NCBI GenBank assembly: GCA_033032175.1
Contig: CM065304.1
Location: 17,236,001-17,300,000 of the forward strand
DNA from: Saturnia japonica
Taxonomy: Eukaryota; Arthropoda; Insecta; Lepidoptera; Saturniidae
Direction of reading: 5' to 3'
DNA length: 64,000 bases
Shown: one piece after another, positions 10,301 to 21,203 of the stretch
Layout: every line of letters starts with the position of its first letter
How positions within the stretch are numbered: the stretch's first letter is position 1
The notes under the pieces: model-generated
Told to the model about the DNA's origin: nothing
The model's input: the letters and a program-made list of their open reading frames with translations, nothing else
Database searches by the model: none
Translations under genes and position numbers: made by a program

Positions 10301-12520
10301 GTAATCGCCAACGTAATATAATAAAAAACAAGTTTTATTTATCCTAAATAAACTTTATTTTAGGTAAACAAATTTCTTTTTTTTTTGTGTTGTTTACAGA
10401 GCCCTTCACCCTTACACTGGCAGGGTGCTAGAGGTATATAGCAACCAGCCCGGTATGCAATTCTACACTGGGAACCTTCTTCCAGACCCAGATAAGATAA
10501 TTGAGGTTAAATACCGATTTAAAAGTTATATTTATAATTTAGTTGTATTAGTGGTGGTAAATATAGTCTACAGTCTACACAGAGTGAATATATAACATTT
10601 AAACCACGATGTAAAGCCAGTAATTCACATGTTAATCTTTACGTCATCGGTAAAAAAGTTTGATACGTAATTCAAATATTTATGATATGCGGAAATTTTC
10701 ACAATGATTATTTTCATATAAATTGACAGATTATATGATAAAGACAGAGAAAGAGAAAACGCAAAGTACTGTTAATGTGAGGAATCACGGTGTTTGGAAT
10801 ACAAATTCATTAACCGCATCGTGCGATGTCGCGATCGCTATAATTGGCGAATTGCACGGCAGGTGCATCGTTCGGCCCACCTTTAGCTTCGTCCGCCGGC
10901 TCTGCTGGCACGTAGGCAGTCTACTTCGTGCTTTGGCCGTGAACTCTCGTTTGTTTGTTTTGTACGCACTACGTCATTCCGGACGTTCGGCACAAACTTA
11001 ATTATGGTTTTCACATTAAAATTCAAAAACCACTGCAAGCATTGGCTTGCATAAATATTTCTTCACATTACACTTAAAGATCCCGATGTCATAGAGATTT
11101 AAAAACACACTACTATAGCCGCGGTTTCACAGTACGGTAAAGATAAGGCCTTTTTAGTTCGTACCAAGATAGAGGTTACCGTAAAATTATTACTGGTATG
11201 TTTGCAGAAGTGCAAATGATCGATTTTTATTTTATTTTTAATTTGAAATTGTGAGAATTATTACCATTGTTACGTTAGACATTTACGTAAGTAGGTTGAT
11301 AAAAATTGTATAACTGTGTGGTTAATATTTGTGTATAGGCTCAAGGTGCGGTAGAGGAAGAAGGAGATGAAAATCAAGAGGCTAAGTCTGAGGAGAGTGA
11401 AAGCCAGTCGGAAACCGAGTTGGAAAGCGAGTCGGAAAGCGAGGAATCTAGCGTAAAAGGTGAAGAAGCGGTAGAAGAAGGAAGCGAGGTGAGATTGCTT
11501 GTTAGATGTGAATGATATCGTATCGGATAATTTGGAAACATTTTAAATGCAGAAGATAAGATAGCATTAAGAACTACGATACTTGATAAAATATATTGCA
11601 ACAAATAAAATTTAACAACGATGCACAGTAACTTGATTAAACAAACATTAAAAGAAAATAGAACCAAACGTTTTGTTAACTTGACAACTCTTAAAATATG
11701 TTCTATAGGCTATCAACCTCATTGTACCTTGTCCTTTCTAGGATCAAATCAGGAGAGTCGCTGATGAGATAGCATTATTAGGTCATACAATATCTTAGCA
11801 TATAATATGTTCAACATTGCTGTGTGTTTTTTCTAGGAGCGACAACATTTATAGCTCACTACTATGTGTGTCTCACGGTTTCACTCGTATTCAATTTATT
11901 CGACCGACGCCACACCGCGCAACTACCAAAGCACCAGTGTGCAACTTATCGCTGGTCGCACTTTCCGTACTTCCCTACAGTTTACCAGATTGTTTAACGT
12001 TCTTAGTTACTGCTCCACTCCATAGGGTAGGGTTGTTGCGTGAAAGTTATATAGCTTATAACCTTCCTCAATATATTTATTGGCTATAATACGCAAAAAC
12101 AACTTTTCAAATGTGACGGGTAGCTCCAGAAATTACTACGTTGTTCAAACCAAGTAAAAAGATTCTCTGTTTAAATTACTCGTTATCCATTTAGTTTTAT
12201 CAATTTTTGTGATTGTTTTTAGGGCAAAGTTGGATATGGATACGTACCGTTATTGGGTAAACAAGGCACTTTGTATAAGAAGCACGGCCTCTTCTGTCTT
12301 ATGCCTCAGAACTATCCAGATGCTATTAATCATGTAAGTAATAATTTATTGTTCATGATTCAAACAGGGTTCGTTGAACATAATATATAATCGTAAATAT
12401 TGTTTTGACATGCAATGTTTATTACAGAAAAATTTCCCCAACTCCGTTTTAAATCCAGGCGAGGTTTATATCCATAAGATACAGTATAAATTTGGTATAC
12501 TACTCGGAAGATATGTATGA
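4311..12520 (+). CDS. Galactose mutarotase (aldose 1-epimerase) family protein, likely pseudoenzyme; 10 exons, 489 aa
   Basis: Coding exons: 4311-4616, 4790-4883, 6768-6931, 7640-7849, 9260-9347, 10001-10148, 10400-10505, 11339-11488, 12223-12333, 12428-12520. The total is 1470 nt, in frame throughout, all introns GT-AG. An in-frame TAA lies 15 bases before the ATG. Residues 1-85 are an acidic, proline-rich extension; the mutarotase fold spans about 88-486, against about 340 aa for the whole of a typical family member. Family motifs seen: VITYGAT (103-109), NPYFGATVGR (140-149), NLSNTPYFNLAG (246-257), GGYD (316-319), QPGMQFYTGN (353-362), PQNYPDAINH (450-459). Family enzymes interconvert alpha and beta hexoses using a His acid and Glu base (human GALM His176, Glu307). 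Here Thr250 and Met449 occupy those places, and Ile153 and Asn180 replace the Arg and His that bind sugar; Asp319 and the QPG..QFYTGN segment remain. Function is probably binding or regulatory, not catalysis (inference). Confidence 0.9.
5744..5917 (+). repeat. Head of an 'ACTAGCTGTGCCC' interspersed repeat, intron 2
   Basis: ACTAGCTGTGCCCTCGGCAC at 5744 is the usual first block of a widespread lepidopteran repeat family (normally ...CCCGCGGTTTCACCCGCG). Related heads lie at 22060, 25062, 30342, 32192, 32708 and 57037. The downstream body is decayed and the foldback element starting at 5918 may have inserted into it. Confidence 0.5.
5918..6697. mobile_element. 780-bp foldback (palindromic MITE) element in intron 2
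   Basis: The left arm (5918-6174) starts CGTCTGTAAAGCTAGAAAGG, and the right arm (6440-6697) ends with its reverse complement, CTTTCTAGCTTTACAGACG. The arms stay near-identical for about 257 bases. Shared blocks include GATTCTGCCGA/TCGGCAGAATC, GTACCGTTCGTGACCGCG and GCGGAATTCGCATGAGC. The 265-bp centre holds two diverged direct copies of a block containing CTCTTAAGACTGCTGG (near 6206 and 6371). Flanks are A-rich and no target duplication can be fixed. No transposase is encoded, so it is non-autonomous; the family is unknown. Confidence 0.9.
7021..7290 (+). mobile_element. tRNA-derived SINE, copy 1, in intron 3
   Basis: The head has a pol III A-box-like GGTTCAGTTATAACGTGT and a B-box-like GAGTTGGAATCCC. 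The body has GTTGAAAATCTGG, and the tail has CCATCTTGGGTCACATCGTT and ATCAGATGAGATTATGGCC. The same body and tail recur at 17145-17395, 29685-29985, 35520-35700 and 42595-42815. It is diverged and lies in the sense direction of the host intron. Confidence 0.7.
7950..8305 (-). repeat. Interspersed repeat 'TACGTGAAGC' family, copy 1, intron 4
   Basis: On the minus strand it reads TGTGAAGCAAAAGC..., GAGATTTGGCATGGTTAAAG, TTTATATGAAGAAGGAGTGC, CTGTTACTAATATATTAAA, CCATTGAACTTAGA, then TTTTTGATCATAG and an end near CTTAGGGTGATGG. Two further copies lie on the plus strand at 18960-19335 and 42885-43110. No protein is encoded; the short reading frames on both strands here are incidental. Confidence 0.7.
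8306..9259. other. Remainder of intron 4; no gene seen
   Basis: AT-rich intronic sequence with a GC-richer patch at about 8990-9130 that looks like a repeat fragment. No exon-like stretch with family motifs was found between exon 4 (ending 7849) and exon 5 (starting 9260). Confidence 0.4.
10506..11338. other. Intron 7 with a GC-rich insert at 10755-11000
   Basis: Most of the intron is AT-rich. A patch at about 10755-11000 is open for about 90 codons on the plus strand but shows no motif, and it is not flanked by splice sites that keep the mutarotase frame. It resembles neither flanking exon. A transposon fragment of unknown type is the simplest reading. Confidence 0.35.
11339..11488 (+). CDS. 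Exon 8 of the mutarotase-like gene: 50-codon acidic cassette
   Basis: The exon is exactly 150 nt with phase 0 at both ends, so it can be skipped without changing the frame. It encodes residues 373-422, dominated by Glu and Ser, with a repetitive core such as SESQSETELESESESEE. It sits in the loop between the conserved QFYTGN strand and the stretch that normally bears the catalytic Glu. Ordinary family members have only a short loop there. Acceptor is TATAG|GCTC and donor is GCGAG|GTGAG. The preceding donor (GAG|GTTAAA, 10506) is weak, which leaves room for alternative splicing. A disordered acidic loop is the likely structure (inference). Confidence 0.8.
11489..12222. other. Intron 8 with a repeat fragment near 12030-12080
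   Basis: Contains GCGTGAAAGTTATATAGC and TAACCTTCCTC, a block resembling widespread lepidopteran repeats that carry 'TATAGCCTTCCTC'. No exon was recognised; the plus-strand open stretch at 11817-12089 has no domain. Confidence 0.4.
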
Positions 12521-12639
12521 GGACTGATAAAAATGTCGGCGCAAGTATTTGGAACACGAAAATTTTTACGTTGTAACACGTACATTATGTGTGGGCCACC
12601 ATATTTTAGGACATTGAAATTGTGTGTGTAATGTATAGT

Positions 12640-12649
12640 AATAAATAAA
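12640..12649 (+). terminator. Overlapping polyadenylation signals AATAAATAAA
   Basis: Two overlapping AATAAA hexamers lie 120 bases after the TGA of the mutarotase-like gene. They give a short 3'UTR and mark the probable transcript end. Confidence 0.6.
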
Positions 12650-15600
12650 TATTATATAAAAAAGCTATTCATATTAATCTTTATTGTTTGGGAATCCTTA
12701 ATAAGTTTAAATTTCCCTCCATCATCTCTGATATCGTATAATCGTTAGACTATACCTAATATTTTCAGAAATAATTAGTGTTCCGTAGTTTATCATAATA
12801 AAAAATGAGTTTGATGATATATATTAGGTCAATTTTCGTCGAGTATGAAGTGCAGTGAAAAGTGAATGTGGTGTCAATTGTTTAAAGCAACGGTAATTGC
12901 GACGATAAAGGATAAGGAAAGGATATTCTCTCGATATTAAATATATGTTCAGTGATATATTGTCGAATATTCGTGCTTTCATCATTAAAATAAATAGCAT
13001 CGGTCCGCTAGTGCAGCGATTGTAGGTTATGCTATAATTGACCAAACTATAAATAAAATTAAAATTTTCTTTTGAGAAATGATACCATTCCATTAGTATT
13101 TTCTTATGACGTTGTCACGTTCAACTATCGTCAGTAAACCGACTTTACAGACAACCGATTTTTGTGACGTAATGAAACCGAGCCAAGCAAAATATAAATA
13201 CATATGTCAAAAAATAATTTCAAACAGTTACAATTTATAAGTTTTAACCTCCTTTTGAAGGATTTTATAGTCTGGCGCCACTTATGCAAACCATTTACTA
13301 CTGCGTATGTCAAAATATCGATTCATAATGTTAAACTAGATGGCGTTATTTGTATATATTTTAATTTTAAATTTCTTTCAAATTTATAGCTAGTTATTTA
13401 GGGTGGATCTGTTACAGTTGCTATGCCGTTTCGGAATTTTTAGGGAACATTGATTGATCACAACCACTCTTTACAAGGTCACCCGCTGGGCTAATATGAA
13501 GACTATCTGAAAATTTCATCAAAATCGCTTGAGCCATTTTGGACTCCGTAAATAACATACATAGAAACATTAATTTTTATTTATAAGAAGAAGAAGTAGA
13601 TTACAGAAATTTATAATATAACAATATTAATTTAATTAAACTTTATAAAAACATGTCCTGTCCTAATAACCTAAAAATTTATTAAGCCTCTACCATAAAT
13701 CTACTCGTATGGTCTACTCTAGACTATAGTATGATATTATATGACAACGCACTCTGTAAAACTTTGACTGAACTATATTCCTATTTTTTTGGTGTATTAT
13801 GATGCATTAATTTAAAGTATATGTTATTATTTTATTATTAATTGTCAAATTCAAGTGTTAGTTTACAATTATTTTATTATGTTTTACAAATATTATAGTT
13901 TTTAAGCGACATCTAGCGGAATTTTCAGATTGTAGAAACCCTGCTGTAATAATGAAGATGGCGCTACAATCTATCTTTGCCTTAACTCTGAGCTTTATAC
14001 TTAGTAATCTTTGTAGCTGATTGATGATTCCATATTCGTTTATGTATGTCTAAATTATGTTTGATCAGCATAAACCAACACAAAGTTGATAGAATTGAAG
14101 CCGGCGCGATGACGCCAAGTAACTTAATACAAAACTAGTCCAACAAATACGAATGTTTGTGCTCACCTTAATGGTAGAGTCCTTTTACTGTGATTTGATT
14201 ATTGTTACTTAGGAAAATAATAATTTTGTATATCTAATTATCATGTATTTTTAAAATATTATATATTACATTGCTGTAAATAGTTTTAACTCATTTTCGC
14301 TATATTATTGTATTAATAACCAAATAACATCAAAGTAAGTTTTTAAAAGCTCGTAACATTGTTGAAATGTGGAAAGTAGCCACAAGGGATGACTAAGTGT
14401 AAGTGGTCATCGATGTTACCTGGGCCAGATTATTGCAAATGGGATTATTTTTTTCTTATTTGCACTATTCTATTTTACGTTGCTGCAATAAAGTTATTAG
14501 CTTTGGAAAAGATAACCGAGTTTGTTTAGTTTACCTTGGTCTTACATCACAGCAAGGTAATGATGTTTACTTCTAAATTACACTAAAAAACTGTTCTTTG
14601 TACATCCTTAACAAGAGAAGATATGTCAGAGTCAATTATTTTTAATGTTAATGCTTTATAGTATCAAGTAATTCTTCTAATACTATATTGTATCATCTCT
14701 CTGTACATGCCTTAACATCAAAAGAAACATCAGTCATTTTGTATAAGATAAAGAAAACATTAAAAAACCAAGACGTAGTGTCCTAATTAACCTTTCTATA
14801 ACAGAGTAATATGTTAATTAAATGTTATAAGTTTATAGTATTTTATTTTCCGTGTCCCAAAGTTTAATTATCGGAATATCAATTATTTATTGTTTTGAGG
14901 TCATTAATGGTAGGAATTAGTCTTCATTGAAATATTATTGCGCTTATTTTTATTACATTTGGCCACGTTTAAAGAAATAAATGTATTTATGCTAGGATTA
15001 CATCTTATTATATTATTCATCAAACTTGACTAAGAAATATGATACTGAGGTACATCGTATATAGTGTTATTACATCAATAGTCATTAGTGGGTTAATATT
15101 GATGTTAGCAAATTTATTCTGTTTATTTAGTTGATGGTTAGTCAGTTAGCCGAATACTAAAATACTCTAACAATATGTTAAAGTCAGATTCATTTACCGA
15201 AGGCTTATTTATTCAGTAGAAGCCATATAATTATTATTTCATACATACATACATTTAAAATTAAAACAATATTCTGATATTACGTTTTCTTTTTTTTAAA
15301 CATGTAAGCGCGTCGATATCTTTTTCTATTATCAGCTGACATGTTACGGGCCATTGCCCTTGCTCGTACGGCGATCGTGTCTCCCTATCCTGGGTGTGAA
15401 ATAGATTATTCAGATTTGCTTATGATACGAATTTTAAAATTATTCGGCTAATAAATGGTCGCAGATTATGTATTAAAAAAAAATTGTATGCACGTAAAAA
15501 TGTATACTTATTTGGAACAGATTTGACTATAACTTAACAAAAAGAAAATTATCCTGCGTGCCAACATTTTGAAAGTTAGCCATCAGTGATAATATGTATA

Positions 15601-17144
15601 AATTTACTGACTATAAAAAATTTTTTTTTTGAAACCGATAATTTTTTTTAAACAATTAAAAATAAAAAAGTTAATAAAATGAATTCTCATAATTATCATT
15701 GAAGACAAACTTCATCACTTCGTACTTCCATTACATGTTAAGAGCACAGCTCTCAATTTTATTCTGTATTATAAGCGTTATAAGAAGTATAAATAATATA
15801 ATCTGCACTATTTAGTTACAAATTATGTCGAGAATGCAAAATTGACAGCTTCTATATCAGTAATAACACTAATAACAATACAAGTCTGTAAATATCTACT
15901 CATTGGTTTTATACAATAGATTTATGGTCTTACTACTGGGCAAAAGCTCGATCATCTTATCTGGCTATGACGTATTTAGTTGAAGACGTATTTTTCGTGT
16001 GTCCAGTTTTTTCTCAACGTTTTCATTATACTTCGGAAAGCCAATTAATAACTTAAAATTACCATACGTAATTTGCCAATTACAAAAAACATGAATGGTA
16101 AATAAGTAGAATTGTAGAATTGATCTATTATACTGTCATTAATCTCCGTATAAATATTATATATTACCTCATTGCAATTTTCTATTTACCATATAAATTA
16201 TGATTTCTTAAAATTTAAGTTATACTTATATTGGCGCATTATGAAAAAAAATGAATGGTGATTTTTGCACATTGTAAAAAAGTCTACACCATTAAGTTGC
16301 TTGCTAAGCCATTAACCATTAAGTTGTTTTTTGTCGTGAAGATAGTCATACTCGATGCTATTAGCCAGCTAAGCTTGCGGTAGATATTTCGGAATACCAC
16401 TTGTGAGAAGAAAGCTGCTGAACATGGCCTGTCTGATATAAACGACAGAGGAGATGTGATATTCGGGATATGGCAGTAGAGATGGAAAAATTCGTTGTTT
16501 GCTAAACCTCTTGTGTTGTTTACACTCGATGTCGTTTTTTAAATATTTACCAGTCTCATCTGGAAATACAAATGTTGAATTATATGTATTTATTATTTTA
16601 TATCAACAAATTAATTTCGTGTAAATTTAAAATCATTATGATCGTATCAAAGATACGCGCGTATATTAAATTACACGAACCACATTTTCTTATACATTAA
16701 AAATATTATAACTCAGTAGGTAACGATTTTAATATTTACTAAATGAAAAAAAAAACGTTTTTGGTTTTAATATGATATTTTTTGTATATACATTTTATGT
16801 TTGTGTATTCGTCTTCTACCACTTGGCTATTCGTTCGCTTTAAGATGAAAGTTTGTACAAATATTGTTGGCATTTATGTGATAGTTCTAGTTTCATTCCC
16901 ATACAACAGAGGGCGTGCGAGTTATTTAATTGATAAACTTTAAAATAAAGCAGTATTTTAAATAGTTTTCAGATTAATATAAGAGTAAGTGTGTTGAAAG
17001 ATCTAGATTACATATCATTAGGCTTATATGTAGGGGCTAAGCAGTAATAAAAATATAATCAATAAAAAATATCCTAATTTTAATTCAGATACGATAACTA
17101 GTTCCTCCCTGTAAATTTTTAAAGGAAAACGAATTTATTGGCTC
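12650..17144. other. Intergenic, AT-rich; no gene recognised
   Basis: About 4.5 kb without a convincing exon or RNA gene. A repeat fragment at about 13430-13570 contains ATTTCATCAAAATCGCTTGA followed by a CATACATAGAAAC end. Short shared blocks such as GCGACATCTAGCGG (13908) and CTAGATGGCG (13338) look like repeat debris. Patches at 15305-15410 and 16350-16490 are less AT-rich but show no motif. Confidence 0.4.
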
Positions 17145-17395
17145 TAGGTAGCAAATTACGAGTACTTTGGTGAAGGAAAACATCGTGATGAAACCATAGC
17201 ATGGTGGTAGGGATTTTTCTAATGCCCACCTGGCTAGCTACAATCCTCAAGTTGAAAATCTGTCGCCAAGCACCAATAGCTGTACTTAAAAACCAGTCTT
17301 CTACTAGGCTAAGCGTTCTTCCATATTGGGCTACATCGTCACTTAAGATCAGTTGAGATTGTAGCCACAACGCTAAACCTATAACGATAAAAAAA
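17145..17395 (+). mobile_element. tRNA-derived SINE, copy 2 (head missing or rearranged)
   Basis: The body is well preserved: GGTGAAGGAAAACATCGTGA, GGTGGTAGGGATTTTTCTAA, GTTGAAAATCTGTCGCC, CTAGGCTAAGCG, then the tail ACATCGTCACTTAAGATCAG and GAGATTGTAGCC, ending in an A-rich run near 17390. The A/B-box head is not clear. It aligns by eye with copies at 7021, 29685 and 42595. Confidence 0.75.
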
Positions 17396-17518
17396 TGTAT
17401 GCTCGTATTTACGAGACATTAATACAGAATTATTTGACTAACCCTTTTTCAAATCTACTCAAGTTGTAGGGGACAAAATATGCATGTATAAAATTTGTCA
17501 TATAATTATATTAGATCC

Positions 17519-18830
17519 TTACATATGAAATTAGCTTTTTATATGGTAAAAGTAAAATGAAAAAAATATTATGAAATTATACATTTAATCAATCGAAGTT
17601 TATACTATTATTATCTATGCACTTTCGCCATTTTAAAGGTAGTTCATTGATTCCATTCCTGAAAAAAATGTGGGAGCAAGAGTCAATAAAATCTTTGAAG
17701 GCAGTTTGGACAGCCTCATCGGAATTGAATTTATATTCCTTGCAAGAAATTGTCCAAATTCCGAATAAAGTCGTAATCTGTTGGAGCAATGTCCGGGGAA
17801 TATGGTGGGTTTCGGAGATATTTCAAGTGCAGTTCCTCTAATTTAGCGACCGTCAGTCGTAAAGTATGGGGTCTAGCGTTGTTCTGAAGCAGCAGTGGGC
17901 TTAAGATATTGACCAGTCTCGGTTGTTTAACGGCTAGCTTTTCCATCATGGTTTGCTATTGTTGACAATACAGATCTGCCGTTATCGTCTGGACAGATCT
18001 TACGAAGCTGTAGTGCATGACACCAGCACTGGTTCACCAAACACTCACCAGTACCTTTTTCTGAGACGACTTTACCTTGGGACAGGATTTGGCCTGTTCT
18101 CCTGGATTCAACCACTGTGATGAGCGTTTCCGATTATTGTAAAGGATCCATTTTTCGCCATAAATAACAATACGTTTCAAAATTCCCTCATTATTGTGAA
18201 GGTTGAATAATTTAATGCAGAACTCAATAGGTGTTTGTTGGCGTTCTTCAGCCAATTCATGCGGTACCCATTTCTCGAGCTTTTTCACTTTTCCTGTTTG
18301 TTTCAAGTGAATAATTTTTTTTATCACTCACATCGAAGCCTGCCGCTAACTCTGATGTGGTTTGCGAATGATCCGCTTCAACGATCACCTTTGATTCTTC
18401 ATTTTCAACTAGGGTCTCCGGCCGTCCACGGGGTTTGTTTCGTAGATCAAAATTTCCAGAACGAAAACGTTGGAACCATTAACGTACCGTGTTTTCTTTT
18501 ACAGTAGCTTTCCCATACACATCATTAATCCTTCTAACTGATTCTGCAGCGCTGATGCCACTATGGTTCTTATATTCGTAAATAAGGCGATATTTTAAAT
18601 TTTCTATTTTGTGACAAGAACGATGTCAATGAAAAATAAAATGGTGCGTTAACAAATGAATCACTAAATTCGAAACACAAATACACAAGCCTACATTTGT
18701 AATTTTTAACCAGACGTCAGATATTTATGTTTGTAAAAAAATAAAGTGTTCATATGAATAAAATTCTCAACAAAATTCCTAATCCACTAAATTTTATAAT
18801 ACTGAGCTCGCACTGTATATATACTTTCGA
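17519..18830 (-). mobile_element. Dead mariner (DD34D) element, nearly full-length transposase
   Basis: The minus strand carries a mariner transposase relic from about 18620 to 17589. Its helix-turn-helix half includes YEYKNHSGISAAES, WFQRFRSGNFDLRNKP and RGRP. The catalytic half includes KWVPHELAE, GEKWILYNNRKRSSQW, NNARPHT and PPYSPDIAPTDYDF, and it ends in WRKCIDNNSINFD. The first catalytic Asp is Gly and the second is Asn. The spacing from that second site to the last Asp (in PTDY) is 34 residues. There is an in-frame stop near the HTH (TAA before WFQRF) and several frame breaks. The downstream edge has TTACATATGAAATTAGC near 17519, typical of a mariner end; the other edge, near 18800-18830 (GCGAGCTCAG on the minus strand), does not match it. 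Confidence 0.85.
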
Positions 18831-18959
18831 CCTTGACATATAACATGATATATTATATAGTTTTTGGTAATGTATACATTTTTTTGTATGTCCGTAGTAA
18901 TAGAAAGTAAATTATAAAAGTTAAAAGCAAGGGAGGGCGGCTGATGCAAGCTAGTTATA

Positions 18960-19335
18960 TATATATATTAATACGTGAAGCAAAAGCTTTCTACCCCTTT
19001 TTAAGTGTAATGCGTGCACGGAAGACTGTGTGATTTGGCATGGTTAAAGTTTATATGGAGAAGGAGTGCAAAAAGCTAAAATCTATCTATAATATCTGTT
19101 ACTAATATATTAAATAAAATTAATTAATACTGGGAATCCTAAACCGACCGATGCCATTGAACTTAGCCCCCCCAAAATATTGACATTGTCACTCAACGAA
19201 AAGTGACCGCAAGTGATGTTTTAGATAATACTCATTGTTTAGGTTTATGATAACTGCAAATGTCAATCAGAAAATAGTCTATGATCAAAAAGTCGCAGGT
19301 TGAATTTCGAGCTTAGGGCGATCGTTAGTAAATAT
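18960..19335 (+). repeat. Interspersed repeat 'TACGTGAAGC' family, copy 2 (longest)
   Basis: Runs from TTAATACGTGAAGCAAAAGC through GATTTGGCATGGTTAAAG, GGAGAAGGAGTGC, TGCCATTGAACTTAGC, TGACATTGTCACTCAACG and GATCAAAAAGTCGCAGGTTG to GCTTAGGGCGATCG. It is the reverse complement of 7950-8305 and shares its first 220 bp with 42885-43110. Confidence 0.75.
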
Positions 19336-19888
19336 AATTAGTTATCTTTGCCAACGTTAACATCATGTAGGTAAATAAACGTATTTTCTATAATGGAATA
19401 AAAATGCTATAATCGATATTAAGAAATGCATAGTACACTATTAATAACCGATATAGATTATTAATTCTAAGATAAAATTGAGTATAGTAAATCAAGAGTT
19501 TTGTACTTTAAATGTAAATTACGTGTCATAAAAATTGTACTGGAATTTTTATAATTATTTCTATAACCTACTAAATTAAACATCATAGTCTTCTCATTTC
19601 ATTTTCTATAATAAAATTACGTATGCGGGGCTGCGATGTCACCGTTTCACGGGAGTCTCAATTTACACGGGAGAGAAAACTTATACACATAACTACCGCA
19701 ACAATTCTTTGCCATAATGTGATTTTAAGGAACATTTCTCAAGTTAGTATTTTCTTTGAGTCCCATAGCTCCTATGATATCTAGTAAAGAAAGAGAAAAT
19801 AAAATTAGTAGAACGGTATGACATTGATGGTAGAGCATGATCTCTTGGTACTCGCTGCTAATTTTGAATTGAACTATATTATAATATA
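19336..19888. other. No gene seen
   Basis: AT-rich spacer between the repeat copy and the DD41D element; no exon, repeat head or RNA gene recognised. Confidence 0.4.
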
Positions 19889-21201
19889 TAGGCTGGGCCA
19901 GAAAGGCGTATGATTTTAAAAACACTCTTGCGTTTGAACCTTATGAGCGGGGGCTGCACAGGTGGTGAGGGTGAGAAGCTCGGTTCTCGGAAATTTTGTC
20001 GCGAAGTATCGCTTCACCGGGGCGCAGCATGCGTTCTGCGTTAAAAATTATTATAAAATTTGCGATTCGTGCGCTATTTCTTCCACGTTTATTTTAGCGT
20101 GAGTTTGGATTACATGACGTAAATCAATGTCCGAAGGAAAGTGCGATTCGATCGTGGGTCAGAAAGTGCGAAGCTACTGGTTCGACTCTCAAACAGAAGC
20201 CTGCGGGACGCCAAAGGTCAACAAGAACGGAAGACACAATTGAACAAGTTAGAGCTTCAGTTCTACGTAATCCTGGTCTATCGACTCGCAAGCGATCAGC
20301 TGAACTTGTGGTGTCCAGAACATCTTTGCATCGCATTTTGTTGAAAGACTTGAATTTGCACCCGTATAAAATTCAACTTGTGGAGGAATTACTGCGAAAT
20401 GACCCAATTTTACGACGAGCTTTTGTTGACACAATGTTGGAACGCTTTCAGAGTTTCAAGAATATTCTGTTCTCCCACGAAGCCCATTTTGACTTAAATG
20501 GGCATGTCAATAAACAGAATTGCCGTTACTGGGCTGCAGAGAACCCACGTGCAAAACATCAAAAGCCTCTGCATTCACCGAAAGTAACCGTTTGGGCGGC
20601 CATATCCGCACACAGAACTATCGAACCCTATTTCTTTGAAAATCAACCAAAGATAATCTGTCACTGTGAATTCCGACCGATACATAGCCATGTTAAGGGA
20701 TTTTTTCTTTCCGCAACTGCAACAATTTGAAGCCTATAATCGTGCGACGTGGTTTCAACAAGATGGTGCGACTTGACATACATTTAATGCTTTGTTGGTG
20801 GCTGTAAACGAGATGTTTGCTGGGAAACTGATATCGCGTCGAAGTGACATTGCATGGCCGTCTAGAAATCCGGATGTAACGCCACCGAACTTTTTCATGT
20901 GGGGATACCTGAAAAGTAGAGTCTACGCCAATAGCCCAGCCACGATTAACCCGTTGAAGATAAGTATCCGAGAAGAAATGGCAGCTATTCCTCGCGCAAT
21001 ATGTCAGCGAGTTTTTACCAATTTGAGGTTCAGATTCGAGGAATGTTTGCAGCGAGATGGTACACACCTGAAAGATGTAATTTTTAAGAAATAAATTTCC
21101 CAGATGTCTATTTTAATTGAAATAAGGACTTGTATGTTTATTGTATTTAGTTTTTTTTTATATTATTTTTTTAAATTCGCAATTCTTTCTGGCCCACCCT
21201 G
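19889..21201 (+). mobile_element. DD41D 'rosa-like' Tc1/mariner element, full length but dead
   Basis: The left end TAGGCTGGGCCAGAAAG and the right end (minus-strand reading CAGGGTGGGCCAGAAAG) are terminal inverted repeats, each next to a TA (19887-19888, 21202-21203), the usual target duplication; the element is 1313 bp. The plus strand encodes a relic transposase from about 20115 to 21094, with RKRSAELVVSRTSLHRIL, HPYKIQLVEEL, EAHFDLNGHVNKQNCRYW, PLHSPKVTVWAA and FFMWGYLKSRVYAN. Catalytic site one reads SHEAHF where the family has SDEAHF. Site two is the Asp at 20762-20764, followed by a TGA three codons later. Site three (20888-20890) is Asn. Forty-one residues lie between sites two and three, the spacing of the DD41D group. 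Confidence 0.85.
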
Positions 21202-21203
21202 TA

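Noticed and set aside
10723..11001. 92-codon frame within intron 7 of the mutarotase-like gene
   Set aside because: The mutarotase reading runs directly from exon 7 to exon 8 in phase 0; this stretch lacks fitting splice sites and family motifs.
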